Below, piece after piece: positions 44,601 through 57,420 of a DNA stretch of 64,000 nucleotides. Within the stretch, counting starts at the first letter, position 1, and the number at the start of each line of letters is the position of its first letter. Location of the stretch: positions 28,091,001 through 28,155,000 of the forward strand of contig OY727095.1 of NCBI GenBank assembly GCA_963402885.1. Direction: 5' to 3'. A model generated the notes under the pieces. That model had not been told where the DNA came from and ran no database searches. It was given only the letters and a program-made list of their open reading frames with translations. Position numbers and translations under genes: made by a program. This stretch comes from Antedon bifida (lineage: Eukaryota; Echinodermata; Crinoidea; Comatulida; Antedonidae).

Positions 44601-46430
44601 TCACAGATCTTTAAAAAAAAAATATATAATAATATTATTATAATATTTACTTATGTTTGGTATTATTGTTTATCAGAAATAACAATAATAAAATGAATAA
44701 TTTGTTACATTACATCACACTCAATTTAATAATAATACAGTATATTATGTTTTCCCGTATCTAATCAATATACAGTATTTTTACTCTATTGATTTGTAAA
44801 AATTATTCTTACTGTATCTCTTTATTGATTCACTTATAACCTTGGTATACAGTAATATTAAATAACAGTTATACTAGCTTTAAATTATTGTAATTGATTG
44901 TTCATTTAAAAAATTGATTTAAGAGTGATTAATTAAATTCTTGATCAATTTAATATCAAAATATAATGTTTGGTATTTTGTATTAATTGATTTCTCAAGT
45001 ATAAAGGTTGAATTAAATTCTGTTGACTTAAAAATAAATAAACTGTCAAATTTATCAATTGATTTATTTCTTTAAAGGTTTTACAAAATTTGTTTTCTTT
45101 TGATTTGATATTTGATTTTAAGATTGATATTTTACGCTGTATTGATCTGTTGTAAGGTTCAGTCTCTCCTTTTGTGTAAAAAGCAATTCACTAGAAAAAT
45201 ATACAAATCGCAATACAAATTGTCGCATTGTCTAATCTTTGAATACGAGCATGTTTCATAATGGACAAATTCCCGCATTGAAATTCTCGAGGGAGTTACC
45301 TAACTACTACTAACATTTTTTCAGCTAGGAAAGTGAATTTATTAACGATGAAATGAAAAATCAGTTAAGGCTATTGGAACATGTGATCCTTTGTTACTCT
45401 ATACCAAAGCTGCATGATAGAATTACATAGTAGCACAGAAAAGAACATTATAGAATTAATTTGTCATTCGTATGAATGTACACATTCTGAATAGCGATGC
45501 TAAATACCTACACTCGTCTACATTAACCTTGAGATTTTAAAAGAGTGAAGAAAAAAAAATCAATATTTGTGAAACTGTTTTGATATTAGGCAGGAGTTGA
45601 TGTTTTCATGTCTTGACTCCATCAGTTTGAATACATCAAAAATGACATGTTGAATCAAGCACACTTATAAATGAATAGGCATGTTAACCATATTGATTAC
45701 AAACTAGCAAAGATATTTAAATATAATGCAATTCATTTATACATACTTATTTCAGTGTTTATAATATCCATTCGTTAACATTTTGATGCATTAGTATCGT
45801 GTTTACACAAGATGTTTCAATAATCTCTAAAATGTGAGGATATTCTATTCAATTTGCTACAATTGCCCTGTCACGTCTTTTTCCCCCAGCATAGCATGTC
45901 AGTTTTCATTAGCTGTTGTATACGTTATCACACATTTAAAGACGTACATGAATTTGGTAATGAAAGCCGAGAGTCATAACATTTTCGCCATTTCCTTTCA
46001 TTATTTCAAAGGGTCATAAAAAGACAATATTGAGAAGACTAGCATCTACCATCATATAGTAATATATAATAAATGTGCGAGTGATTGCTCATTTTATTAC
46101 TGATTACTCTGTGCAATGCATACTAAATTTCATGTTCATATTAGCAAACAATTTTCAATACACAAGGAATTGTGTAATGTACAGTACAAAAAATAAACCA
46201 TAGTATTCATAAAACTATTGGATAAAAATTCTGTAATTTTTGTAATGGAACAGCAATTGTTTAAAGTTGCAAATATAAATCGTAAAAGAGTCAGACTGTA
46301 AGTAAATCTGAATGGATATTTCAATTATTATTTGTGATCTTCACCCATTTGTCCTTGGGGAAGAATGTGTTTGGTTATAATGCTTACACCTCAACTACTA
46401 CAGCAAATTTACAATTTACTTCTTCTTTGT
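41650..46430. other. AT-rich intronic sequence
   Basis: No exon recognised. It holds a probable foldback element (42915-43107) and a weak hairpin near 44326-44384 (AACTGCTCGG with CCGAGCAATT). The cluster of 60-77-codon frames at 43500-44700 is AT-driven and unconvincing. Confidence 0.55.
42915..43107. mobile_element. Possible small transposon with TTCACACTGA ends
   Basis: TTCACACTGA (about 42920-42929) faces TCAGTGTGAA (43092-43101) in inverted orientation, an exact 10-bp pair. Weaker similarity extends outward. A further internal copy, AGTGTGAAC, lies near 43034. No target-site duplication is clear. The overlapping 77-codon frame is not a known protein. Confidence 0.4.
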
Positions 46431-46439
46431 TCCAGCAGA

Positions 46440-46700
46440 TTGCTTAGGATTTTACGTCTGTAAGCTCGTAAATTCTCATTTTCTAGTTTAGGTAACTAAC
46501 ATCGTAGCCTGATGCTATACCCAGTGAGTGAGATATTCATACACAGCTCAGATCTGTGAGGAAAAGTGTTGACTAGGTGTTGAGTCGCTGAAGCGGAAAG
46601 TGGAAGTTAGATGTCGTGTCTGCCAGTAGATAAAAATGATGATAGATATGATTGATGGCAGATAATGATTTTAAAGTATTGCTAAATGATTTTATAATTA
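46440..46700. promoter_or_regulatory. Block with PBX/HOX-type composite site
   Basis: TGATTGATGG (46649-46658) fits the PBC/HOX composite pattern TGATNNATNN and is followed at once by CAGATAATGATT. The preceding 200 bases are moderately complex. PBX proteins bind such sites with HOX partners, so auto-regulation is conceivable. One 10-base site is weak evidence. Confidence 0.25.
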
Positions 46701-48395
46701 TTTTATAAATCATTCCTATTGTTGTAGTATTATCCAATGATTAATGGTGGTTGTAAAATTATTGAATATTAAATACACTAATGAAATAAATAAGGATGAT
46801 TAATAGAGATACTGTAATAAGATTTAGTAACAAAATAAAAACATTTTACAGAAAATTCAGTAAAAAATCTTAAATAAAAATGTATTTCATGCATAAATAA
46901 TTAATATAGTAGTATTATTAGTTCTGTTGGGGTTTGTGAGAACCATATTTGATTCTAGGCCTAACTAAATGATTAAATTTTGATTAATTCAAAATTACAA
47001 TTTTATTGTAAAATTTTAAAATAGAATATTAAAAGAGAATCATTTATTATTTATTTGTTATATTTATTATTTATTTTACTTTTAATTTATCAACAAAGAA
47101 AGACAATATTTATTAAAATACTAAACTGATGCTTTTTGTTTTCTTGATGTTTAGTGATCATTTGATAAAATATTTTTGCTACACCACAGATTTCAGAAAA
47201 AAATATTAGATTAAAAAAATATGTAATCTACAATAAACAAGGTACATTATGTGCCTGTGCAATTTTATCTTTAATATCTCCTAACTACCTAGATATTTTT
47301 CTACATAGCATACATAGCACGTTATTGATATAGACCCAAACTTTGTGTTCGTATGAATTGCCTTTTGTGCACAGTAATTAAGTGTAAGTATCGTTGATTT
47401 CATTTCAAATATAGAGCGGGTCGTTACAAAAAAAATGGACGAATTGCGATAATTATTCCGATTTACCGACGGTAATGATGATTGAGAAATTTTTATCTTG
47501 TTGGGCAATTTTCTCAACGGCATATTTCTAATGGGTTGATTATCGCAGGGTGACATTTTTTCATGTTTTGTTATTTAGTTCACTAGCCTAGAGTGATTGA
47601 ATTCTATAGCGGAGATTGAGAAAAAAATTCAACTAGGAGAAATGTGAGCTAGGGAATGTCTTAATCATGTGATTGTAAATGTAGGCCAAGTGACATAGTT
47701 GGGTCAAATCAGAATATGTAGGGTTAGCCAGGAACTGGCCTAGAGCAGTGTGTGTTTGTGTATACTTGATTGGTTTGTATGTTCAATACAGTACCTTCAC
47801 TATACTATAGCTTTTGAATTTCTTTTCAGAATGTCTAGCTGTCAGCTTGGCTAGGCCAAACTGTCAGGTAAACCTAGCTAGGTTGTAAATCGTTGGTTGT
47901 CAGGCCTACTCTGTTAGTAGACACTTATTTCTGGTGAAGTAGGCTAAAGTGGCAAAGAATTTACAGTTCTGGTTCATTTTATGGTAAATTAGATAAGCTA
48001 TAAAAAGTTTTTAAATAGATCATTCTTGTTTCTTAGAAAGGTTTACTAATCATTTATAAACAGTTAATATTTTGTCTTTTAATAGTAAAGTACTGTACAG
48101 TATAGTATTATTATATTACTGAGAAATAAATACAAATCATTTTGGCAAGTAGAATATGTTTTTAAATAATTTTTGTTTAATTATACATATTTTATAATAC
48201 ATTTTAAACATAAAGTTCCTTTGAAAGTTATGTTTTAAAATTGAAATAGATCTTCAATCAAGACTACATTTAAACAATAACATGTACAAGTTGATAGAAT
48301 TTAAGTGAAACAATACAGTAATAACAAATCCTGTATAAATATCATTTCTACTATAATTTCAAAATTGAGTTGTTTATTGGTATAAATCATTGTGT
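46700..48395. other. AT-rich intronic sequence
   Basis: Low-complexity A/T to about 47280. Then a mixed stretch with a 91-codon minus-strand frame (47281-47556) of no known family, and a TAGGCC/GCTAGG-rich stretch at 47640-47900. Confidence 0.5.
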
Positions 48396-48399
48396 GTTG

Positions 48400-48462
48400 G
48401 TGACTCTTTCCATCAAGGCGTTCAGTTTATCTTCCTTGTGGTTTAGAAGATAAATGAGTCAC
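48400..48462. promoter_or_regulatory. Nested hairpin with AP-1 site
   Basis: Inner arms TTTATCTTC (48426-48434) and GAAGATAAA (48446-48454) and outer arms GTGACTC (48400-48406) and GAGTCAC (48456-48462) are both perfect inverted pairs. TGAGTCA at 48455-48461 is a canonical AP-1 site. The element is 55 bases before the CTCF-like site. It may be a foldback repeat or a regulatory palindrome. Confidence 0.4.
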
Positions 48463-48516
48463 AGTGTGCTGGCTCACAGCCATGTTATTAACCTTACCTT
48501 TTTCCCTATAGGGTGA

Positions 48517-48528
48517 CCACAAGGGGGC
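48517..48528 (+). promoter_or_regulatory. CTCF-like core motif
   Basis: CCACAAGGGGGC differs from the core consensus CCASYAGRKGGC at one base (A at the fifth position). It lies 2 kb before exon 3. CTCF exists in deuterostomes generally. A boundary or looping role inside the giant intron is inference. Confidence 0.3.
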
Positions 48529-48539
48529 TCTCTATCTTA

Positions 48540-50090
48540 AAAACTCTAGTACAGCTTTTTCAATTGCTGCGTTTAAACGGTACGATCATATTGCTGGGAT
48601 TAACTGGATCATCTAGGAGATTACAACTTGGATTGCATGTGCCACACTACGTATGGAACAGGGAATAGGCAACCCAGAGCAACAATTTTGTTGAGATTTT
48701 CCGACTTAAACTCTGTGTTGTAATTGGCGTAGAAAATTATGAGCAGTAACATTTTTTCTGTCATGTTTACCACATTATTTATGGCCCTGTAACGAAATGA
48801 GTAGAGGGTACTTTTTAGGGCAAAACCTTTGGTTTAGGTTGAAAATTTTATATACACTATGAAATAAATCATTTTTTATTATGGAATTTTGAAAGGGGGA
48901 AAAGTGAATTGTTTCAATTTCTGGGATGAACATCGAAGAATCTTAGATTAAAGTATTCCACATCACTTAACTACATACTATACTAAAAATCTGCATCGAT
49001 TTACAACATTTACGGTTATTTTTCAAGGCATTAAAGTGTAATGGCAGAATCAATTGCATTCAGCATTGTGAGTTTATTTTAATTATATTTAGAAAATATA
49101 GTGAATTTGAACTTTAAGTTTGATTTTATATTATATATATATATATGATACAAATAAAAAAAATTTGAGGCTCATAATTATTATATTTTTTTGAGTATTT
49201 AAAAGAAAGAATAGTCACATAAAAGTGACAAGAAATTTGTATGTATGCCAATCATCAGCCTGCCAGCAACAAAATAGTATGCCGACCTTTTGAACAAAGC
49301 TGTTCAATCTTGTGCAGTATAGAAGTGGAAGGATACATTATAGAAATTTTAATGTTTAATAAGAAAAATAGTATAAATAATATTTATGAAAACTGATTTA
49401 TTATTAATAGTAATATACAAAGAGATCAGTAGTGTCCAATTAATAAGTCAAGACTTTATTGTGTAGTATTCAAGAGGACAGCCAAGTAAAGAATAAAACA
49501 AATAGAATAGAGTCATTTGTATTTTTATTCTGCTGTATCTTTTTATTTACTGATTCATTCTAAAGCATCATTTCCAAAGTGGAACATCAACCGTGCAATA
49601 GCAAAAATATTCAATAAATAAATTTTATTTTATTTATTTAGGATGAAGTTGTAAAACTAATAATTTATTTTAAAATGAATTATTACAAAAGTTTAGTAAG
49701 GGACCAAAATTTATCTTGATTATTACAAATTTAAAAAAGGATTTTTTTGGTTCTTGAGTTTCTAAGTTTGCAGTTCAGATAAGTAGTGCAAATTTAACGC
49801 TGATTAGGTCGATCAGATCATCTGTAACCTGAACTGTGTTGCTAAATTGTTGGTGATCGTTAAAATGTTTCAGTTTTGCCAATTAGGATTTTGTTACTTC
49901 AATCTGCGATAGGACCATCTTCATTAGAATCTATAGTGAACTAAGACCGAGTTACTTGCTAATGAACTTGTTAAATGAATTAATTATGAAATTTAATGAG
50001 ATTGTATCTGTAGAAAATAATAGTAACAAAGGTAATATAGTCTCTCCTAAACCATAGACACGGAAAACTAAAAATCACTCTAAAAGCAGA
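48540..50090. other. AT-rich intronic sequence
   Basis: Contains a (TA)n microsatellite (about 49131-49147) and nothing gene-like. Confidence 0.6.
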
Positions 50091-50095
50091 CTTTA

Positions 50096-50335
50096 TGTAC
50101 AAATAATATAAATTGTATTCTTTCAAATGCATGCCCAGATTTTCTGCAAATACAGAAAACTTAAAATGTCTTAAATTAGACTAAAAAGTTGCAAATAATG
50201 TTTGTATTCTTTTAAATGTACCCTGAAGCTTTTCCACAGAAAACTGAAAATGTCTAGTAAAACCACTTTACGAAAGTTGCAAATAATGTTTGTATTTCTT
50301 ATAAATGTATCCTGAAGCTTTTCAATTTTACATTT
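50096..50335. repeat. ~90-bp tandem repeat, about 2.7 copies, upstream of exon 3
   Basis: The phrase CAAATAATGTTTGTATTCTT and its diverged first form begin near 50101, 50193 and 50281 (steps of about 92 and 88). Units share CCTGAAGCTTTTC and ACAGAAAACT-AAAATGTCT. The array ends about 180 bp before exon 3. Confidence 0.7.
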
Positions 50336-50515
50336 TTTAGGAGATTCATTGGGGTGGTGGTGTTTAACTTAAATGGGACGCCAGTGAGAGTGATTTATTT
50401 TTCATTATTATGGATCTGTCAAACAATAAATTTGTGACTGTAAGACATTGTATTGTAGACTGTTAGTAAATTTCAACAACCAGTTAAACGATGTCCTTTG
50501 TTTTTTATTTTACAG

Positions 50516-50766
50516 TATTAAGTATTCGAGGAACACAAGAGGAAGAGCCACCAGATCCACAACTAATGCGATTAGACAACATGTTGATAGCAGAAGGTGT
50601 TGCAGGTCCAGAGAAGGGTGGCGGATCAGCAGCAGCAGCGGCGGCAGCGGCAGCATCTGGAGGTGGACCAGGACAACCAGAAAATGCAATTGAACACAGT
50701 GATTATAGGGCAAAACTGGCACAGATTAGGCAAATCTATCACACAGAATTAGATAAATATGAACAG
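50516..50766 (+). CDS. pbx: PBX-class TALE homeobox gene, internal exon 3 (end of PBC-A, poly-Ala linker, start of PBC-B)
   Basis: The exon is entered in phase 1: TA completes a Val codon with G763. It then reads 83 codons, beginning [20 protein letters not shown] and ending HTELDKYEQ. The order is the end of PBC-A ([15 protein letters not shown]), a flexible linker GGGS-A9[10 protein letters not shown] at about residues 35-56 of the exon, then the start of PBC-B ([20 protein letters not shown]). The nine-alanine tract is encoded by mixed GCA/GCG codons. The acceptor is a strong T-rich tract ending tttacag at 50509-50515. The donor is CAG|gtattg at 50766/50767, phase 0. Reading through the donor meets a stop at 50821, so retention of this intron would truncate the protein. 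In human PBX1 the E2A fusion junction lies at this same V-LSIRG boundary (established knowledge). A Met codon at 50491 is in frame but lies in the intron and is not the start. GC content is much higher than in the flanks. Confidence 0.97.
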
Positions 50767-50841
50767 GTATTGTTTGCTTTTTGTTTACAATTTACTATTT
50801 TATTTTACTTATTGCAAATTTGATTAAAAGCTAAGTTTACT

Positions 50842-50900
50842 TTGTGCCTGCTTACCTGGATAAACCGACATTAGCCCTTTGCCCCCTCTTGGTAGGCAAC
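50842..50900. repeat. Dispersed TTACCTGGATAAA repeat, copy C
   Basis: GTGCCTGC, then TTACCTGGATAAACCGACAT from 50853, then TAGCCCTTTGCCCCCTC. It lies about 75 bp inside intron 3. It has the same orientation as the other three copies. Confidence 0.65.
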
Positions 50901-51792
50901 ACTCATATAGAATACCAACACCATTTCTGGTTTGCGTATTCAAGTTTATTTGATTTTGTAACATACTATATATCTGATTGGATAATATTTTATCACGTGC
51001 CATTCAATATCGTTCTATTGAACAGTGAAAGTTCTACTTATTTGTTCTATTGCACAGTCAGCTTTGTGTCAAACATTTGTTGTTGTGGCCAAAATTGAAG
51101 CGTTGCCTTTTTGAATTGCATTGCCTATCATTCTTAGACATTGATTCAAGTAGGAAACAGTAGATTAATGAAATAAAAGTTAGGAGCAATATGTGTGTTA
51201 TAAAATAATTCATGAATGATTGTTATGTACTGTATTTGTTGAAATAGGATGAAGACTGACACTTCCATTTAACTCATAAACTTTCATTTGTTATATATTT
51301 GAACTTGGTTTCTTGGCAATTCCATATAAGGTCAAGTTCAATCACAGATCCCAAAATCACTTTGTCCTACAGTATTATTGTTTTAAGAGGTAGGAGGATA
51401 AAATTGACCTCTTGTGCAACTTTGATTTTTAATATTACTGTAGGCCTACTCAAGTGTGTGGCACTTTGGTGACCTTGGCTTGGTAAAAAGTTGATGGTGT
51501 GAAAATCTTTATGTGGCTGAACTCCATCATAATGCATAATAACAATAAAACCTTTCTACGGAATTTGTGGCGACAATTTTAATTTAAATCTTTTTGTTTG
51601 AAATTTTAAAGGATTTTTCACTTTCTTTCTATAGAGACTTTATCAAATAAATTGTAGTGTTTTCAAGTAATGTTCATTTTCAGATTGTATTCTATCTTGT
51701 GTATTTGCTTTATTTACAGTGTTAAGGAAAACGCTTAATTTTTTTTTAAATGGCTAAAACTTCACTTTTTCCAAATAGTTATACTAATCAAG

Positions 51793-51884
51793 TTTTGAAT
51801 TCAAGACTTAGTTTTGAATTCAAGACTTAGTTTTGAATTCAAGACTTAGTTTTGAATTCAAGACTTAGTTTTGAATTCAAGACT
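51793..51884. repeat. 19-bp tandem repeat, 4.8 copies, before exon 4
   Basis: Unit TTTTGAATTCAAGACTTAG starts at 51793, 51812, 51831, 51850 and 51869, perfectly repeated with no visible mismatch. Each unit contains the palindrome TTGAATTCAA. The array ends 64 bp before exon 4, near where branch points lie. Perfect identity suggests a recent and probably length-variable array. Confidence 0.95.
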
Positions 51885-51948
51885 GAATTGGTTTGAATAA
51901 ATATTTATTATTCATTATTAAATCATAATATTTTTATTTACTGTATAG

Positions 51949-52287
<339 letters not shown>

Positions 52288-53419
52288 TAAACATTTCTTA
52301 ACAAGTTTTTAATGGCTGTCCATCTGAATTTAGTGGGGCTTTGGAAGCCGGAGTTGACCCGTCAAATTTGCAGGGTACACCCCAGCCTATCCTCCTACTA
52401 CATTCATGATCCGTGTGCTTAAAACAAAATATACGAAGTGTATAGCTGTAAAATCTCTGTATTTAGGCCCCCTAAGGCTTAGTTAATTTACCAGGTTAAG
52501 TTGGTTCCTAACCCACCAAAGTTAGTGATAACTCTGCCCAATAACTTAGTGAATGCTATAGTATTACAACATTTTACAAAACTTTTTATTTCTTTGTTAA
52601 ATTTATCTTCCAGAAATCCAATTGTATTGGTATCCCTATTATTTTTACTATCATTTAGGTTGACCCTTTTTTTTTTGGCTGTTTTTGATAATTTAATATA
52701 ATTAATATTTATTATCACAGTTTCAAATCCGTCCAAGGTTGTAAATGTCAACCAGCTAAAAATATTGCTAACTTTTTGAACATATAAATTTACTATCTTC
52801 TTTTAAACATTATAACGGGTATACAAAATCTGAATACCAATAAATGTTAGGAAATGAAGATACTGAAATTAAAAACTACAGTATACTCAACTGTACTACC
52901 TGTACGCAAGAACACTATACAAATAAAATCATTTAATTTAGAAAATGCATGTAAAAAAATATGCATTTCAATTTACTTAAAATTAAATAAAACGGTTTGA
53001 TTTATCTTTTCAAATTATTTACCTGTGTAGTAATATCAATATTGATATTATTTAATATTCTAGAATCTGCTTGTAAATTTCTTTAATAGCCGCAACATGT
53101 TTAAACAACCTTAATTCCTCTTTTATGACAACAATTACAGCTTTTTCTTATTGCTTATTTCTTTTAGTGTAATGATAATTATAGCAATATGTATATTGAT
53201 AAAGATAATAATTCTTATAAAAAAACAATAAATATAATACATTTCTTGGATATTTTAGTAGTCTATACTTCATTCCAATAATTATTATTGAGCCATGTGT
53301 ACAAAATTGACGTAAAGGTTAAAACAAAAATAATACAATGCTCAACTAAAAGTCTAGAAATTTCAATCAATAGAAATAAATTGAGAGTGATTTGGCTGTA
53401 GAAGCTGTAGTATGTTAGG

Positions 53420-53930
53420 TTTATGAGCTAGTATATGGGGTCAGCCGGGCAAGTTGACTAGGTGAATGGACGCAGTTAATGACGGTTGCGACCATTTATC
53501 ACAGCTCTCCATCCTCTAGCTTAATGTGCCAGAGCTTTGAGCTGAATTTGCTTTCAAAGCAAATTACCAGAGCCCTAAATCCGTGTACATTTGCCATCCC
53601 CTCTGAGGGATGAGATATTAATCCGTCGAATAGACTCGAACGCCACAGTCTGCAAGGTAAATGATTGTTTCATTATGCCGATTTCCGATACATTCAATTT
53701 ACTCGCTGCTTCAAAAGATCCACCAATTTTCTCTCACTTTACTGATGCTGAATTTATACATCATCTCTAACTTACAATTCAAAGACCGGATTAAACTTTC
53801 TATATGTGTATTGTTATGAGATTAATATATTTGTCGATAATAACCTGAAATTGTTGTTTATCAATTTATCCGATAAAATACACTGCGCATGGCAATCGCT
53901 TGATCGCATCGTTTAAAGGTTGAAGATAAA
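53420..53930. promoter_or_regulatory. Complex block with 21-bp palindrome, candidate enhancer
   Basis: Non-repetitive, CpG-containing block in intron 4. AATTTGCTTT-C-AAAGCAAATT (53545-53565) is a perfect palindrome around one base, bracketed by two CCAGAGC words. Further words include GAGATATTAATCCGTCG (about 53610-53627). Candidate enhancer, by composition and palindrome only. Confidence 0.3.
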
Positions 53931-55207
53931 TATCTAATGCGTGTTTTGTATTTTTTGCGTTCTCTCTTTAAAAAAAGATTGCTATGTTATTTGTATGCAA
54001 CAAAGAAGCCTTCAGAGAATTACTATCTCAAAGGCATTATTAGTGGTGTCTTGTGGAACCGGTTTGTTAAAAGTGTGCGTTACTTAAGGGATGTATTAAC
54101 TAGGCGCTTTTTAAATTGGATTGATGAGATACTTTATAAGATGCAACAGGAGTCTAATGGTAACCAATTTCATTAACCATGTTATGGGGCATGGAATATT
54201 AAGGCACCTGGGAATATGATAATGAGATTTGTCTTAACAGGTGCAACTCTGGATTTTCTCTTGATCCCTAAGTGTTTTGGCTTTGTAATGTGTTAATTTC
54301 TATTCATGTATATTTAAATTAGTAAGTGTATTTATACACAGATTGCTATACATAGATGATGTGAATAATGCATCGTGTATTTGATTTCGCAAATTTTACA
54401 CTGATGGAAGTTAAATTATTTCAGAAATATTGTGTAGAGTACACTAAGCCCTGCTGCTTCTCACCCAAAGTTTGTAGCCTGTTTGTTATTGAAATTGTAC
54501 GTTTTTTCTCTTATTTTTGTATTTAATCCTGTTGAATTTGTGTTCTCACAATTATCTCTCTGTCTCTGTAACTTAATTTATTTTAATGAAAAATAGTACT
54601 GTACATATAATATTAGCATTTAACACATAATTATGTAATATTATGTACTTCTGAGTGTACAGCATAAACGTTATCAAAGAATGAAAAAAAAACCACATTT
54701 TATCTTCACCTTACTAATTGTTGCTAATGTATTTTTTAGCAAATTCTAATTTTACATATAAATTATGTGAAAATATTTTTCTTGTTAGAATATAAAAACA
54801 AGTCTGCCCACGTTAATTGTATACATTTGTTGCAATGACATGAAATATTACTTAACAATGGTGTTAAAAAAATATAAAAACTATTAAAACTACTGTTATC
54901 ATAAATACTGTGCAACCATGTTGTAAAATACTGATCATGCAGTTAGCAGACTTCATAATGTTGATGGATAAATTAGTGTTTTTATGTGGTATGATTTATT
55001 TCATTTATGATATTTTTATTATTATTCAAAACAGCTTAAAAAAATATTTCTGACCTTATTAAAAGTAAACTGAATTTCACAACAAAAGTTTTTAAGCATT
55101 CCAAAGCTTTCAATCATTATTTTAAAGGAAAATGTTTAATTCAACAAAGTTTGAAAGAAAAGCTTGATTTCTCACCTTTTTATATATAGTACAGTCAGTG
55201 CATTTGA

Positions 55208-55260
55208 TAACATGCTTTCTTACCTGGATAAACCAATAGTGGCCTAATCTCTAAAGAGAG
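55208..55260. repeat. Dispersed TTACCTGGATAAA repeat, copy D
   Basis: TTACCTGGATAAACCAATAG from 55220, followed by TGGCCTAATCTCTAAAGAG. The left part is more diverged (TGCTTTC). The orientation matches the other copies. Confidence 0.55.
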
Positions 55261-57282
55261 TACTATAAACAACAACTACATGAATAGAAATAAGTAATTA
55301 TTTTACTAAAAATGTAGTTTTTGTTTAAATTACTGTGAGGAATAATATTAATGTTTTCAATTGGATTGCATCAATTTTTGTTTTGGAGATGTAGCCTGAA
55401 AATCTAAAAGTTCAGACTAATTGGTATATATATATATATGTAAAGATAACTGGAGGGTTTTTTTTTCGGGGTCCAAGCTATATTGAAATTAGGCTGGGTG
55501 GTAGGCTTGATAGAAGATGTTAAACGTAAGTGTTTGAGGCCATCGCCTACCTACCACAATTACATCCATGACATTTACTTTATATTATTATGTTTATGTA
55601 ATTTTTAGCTACAACCACAATACCTCAGCTATAAACTTTGAACTATGACCTTTGATGCATAGATTCCATGTTATGCTTTAAAGATTAAAGGTTCAAATCT
55701 CACAGAATTCATCTTATTGATGTTTTTTATGACTGTTCTCTTTACAGTGACGGCATGCCTATGTTTTAAGTCTGATTTTTATAGATAGTTAAATTGGCTT
55801 AAATTTAAAGCTTGTTTGTAGAAAAGCAAGATAAAATATGTTTTAAGAGTTAAAAAAAAAATGGGGATGACATAAGAGCCTGTTTCTATCAAGAAGTAGA
55901 ATACAGTTTTAAAATGTTTCTTTTCTTGACAGCAGAAATGTGTCCAAAAAAAAATTACAAAAGAACCAATTCTGAAATTGGTAAAATTTGTTTCAAAAAC
56001 CTGAAATTGATTCTGGTCTTGTTCCAGTGGAGCCATTTTTTAGCAATCATGGTCCCCAATTTGACCTCACCTCAGAAAGTCTCTGAAAGGTGCAAAACAT
56101 TTGTCGACAAATGGAACCACAAACGATTCACAAACAACATTGGTTTTATTATATTTTTTTTTTTAGGTTTTTCAAATAGGAACAGGTTCATAGTGTAAAA
56201 CTATATAATTTTAGCTTTAGACTTCTTAGTTAAATTGATCAATCAAGAAGATCATTTTTTAAATAAAGTAAGTACTGTATATGTTTTATTATAATTATAT
56301 ACTAGGATTTATTTTATTCAATAAGATTTAGAAGATATATTTTTAATATAAATGTTCTTACAACTTAATTGGGTCTCTTTTTCTTCCAAAATTGCAATAT
56401 TGATACATGCAATACAGTATATAAGATGAAATTAATATTTGTTTCAAAATGAAAATATGTCAAATAAACCTTAAAATGTGAAGAGCCTTTAGGCAGGTTT
56501 ATATGACGAATGTGTCAATTACCGTAGGTGATGTGAAACATTAGGTCAGTGCCCCACTACTCTATACACCGCCAGTACAGTTGTAATTAATATAATTTTT
56601 TCCAATTAATCGAGCTTTTCCTTCTTTTTTAAACTTTTATATTAAAAAAGTAAACTCAATTTAAGTTTTGTAAATTTGTAAAATATACAAAAAAAGTATG
56701 TGTAGACTCTTAATTTGTATTGGAAGGAAGCAAATTAAAATGTAAATAAATCAATAAAAACAGCTTTTATTCAATGTTATCAAATTGTAATATCAGAGAT
56801 AAGTTGCAAATAATTACACTAATTAGTTGTTATTTAATAACTTTAATTATGCATAATTTAAAATTGTTTCTGAGGTAGAATTGAATGTACTGTAATTAAG
56901 GGATGATGATGATTACTTAATTGTCATTAATTCTACTTTCATTTTTAATTTCAAGGCAAATGATTGGAAACACCTATAAGAAAACCAACTGTATTGTTAA
57001 AAGCTAATCCTATTCAAGTTCTGTTAGGCCTTATTACCAGTCAGTAATTAGTAGTTAATTAATAAGTAAAAACTGTAAGTACTTTAACTGCACTTCAATT
57101 GGAATCAAAATTTATACAATTTATTTATTCATTTCATTTCACTTCATGTATTTCTTTTTGATGGAATTGGTTTCATCCAAAAATTACATATGAAATTTAG
57201 AAATTTAAAGTTAAATTGCAACTTTGGCATTTTAAAAATTATATAACAGACACCATTTTCTACAGATTCTTTCATTCATGTG

Positions 57283-57420
57283 TTCATTTCTTTGTGTTTA
57301 TTTCTTTACCTCAATTTCTTTGCGTTCATATCTTTGCGTTCATATCTTTACATTAATTTCTTTTAAATTCGTTTCATTTTCATTTTTTGCATTCATTTCA
57401 CTTTGGGTTTCTTTTTATTC
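57283..57420. repeat. Degenerate 14-bp minisatellite
   Basis: Units of the form TTCATWTCTTTGCG begin at 57283, 57297, 57311, 57325 and 57339, then decay over about 70 bases. The 64-codon plus-strand frame at 57278-57472 is simply a translation of this repeat. Confidence 0.75.

Larger units (their letters stand above)
50767..51948 (+). other. pbx: PBX intron 3 (1.18 kb)
   Basis: Short phase-0 intron between exons 3 and 4, from donor gtattg to acceptor gtatag. It holds one copy of the dispersed TTACCTGGATAAA repeat (50842-50900), a long AT-rich middle with nothing recognised, and a 19-bp tandem repeat (51793-51884) close to the acceptor. Confidence 0.9.

Noticed and set aside
50448..50722. Frames overlapping PBX exon 3 in other frames (50448-50693 plus, 50510-50722 minus)
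   Set aside because: Shadows of the real exon; the Ser/Gly and Leu/Pro runs are the alanine linker read in the wrong frame or strand.
55676..55710. GGTTCAAATCTCAC, a B-box-like word
   Set aside because: No A box or cloverleaf upstream.
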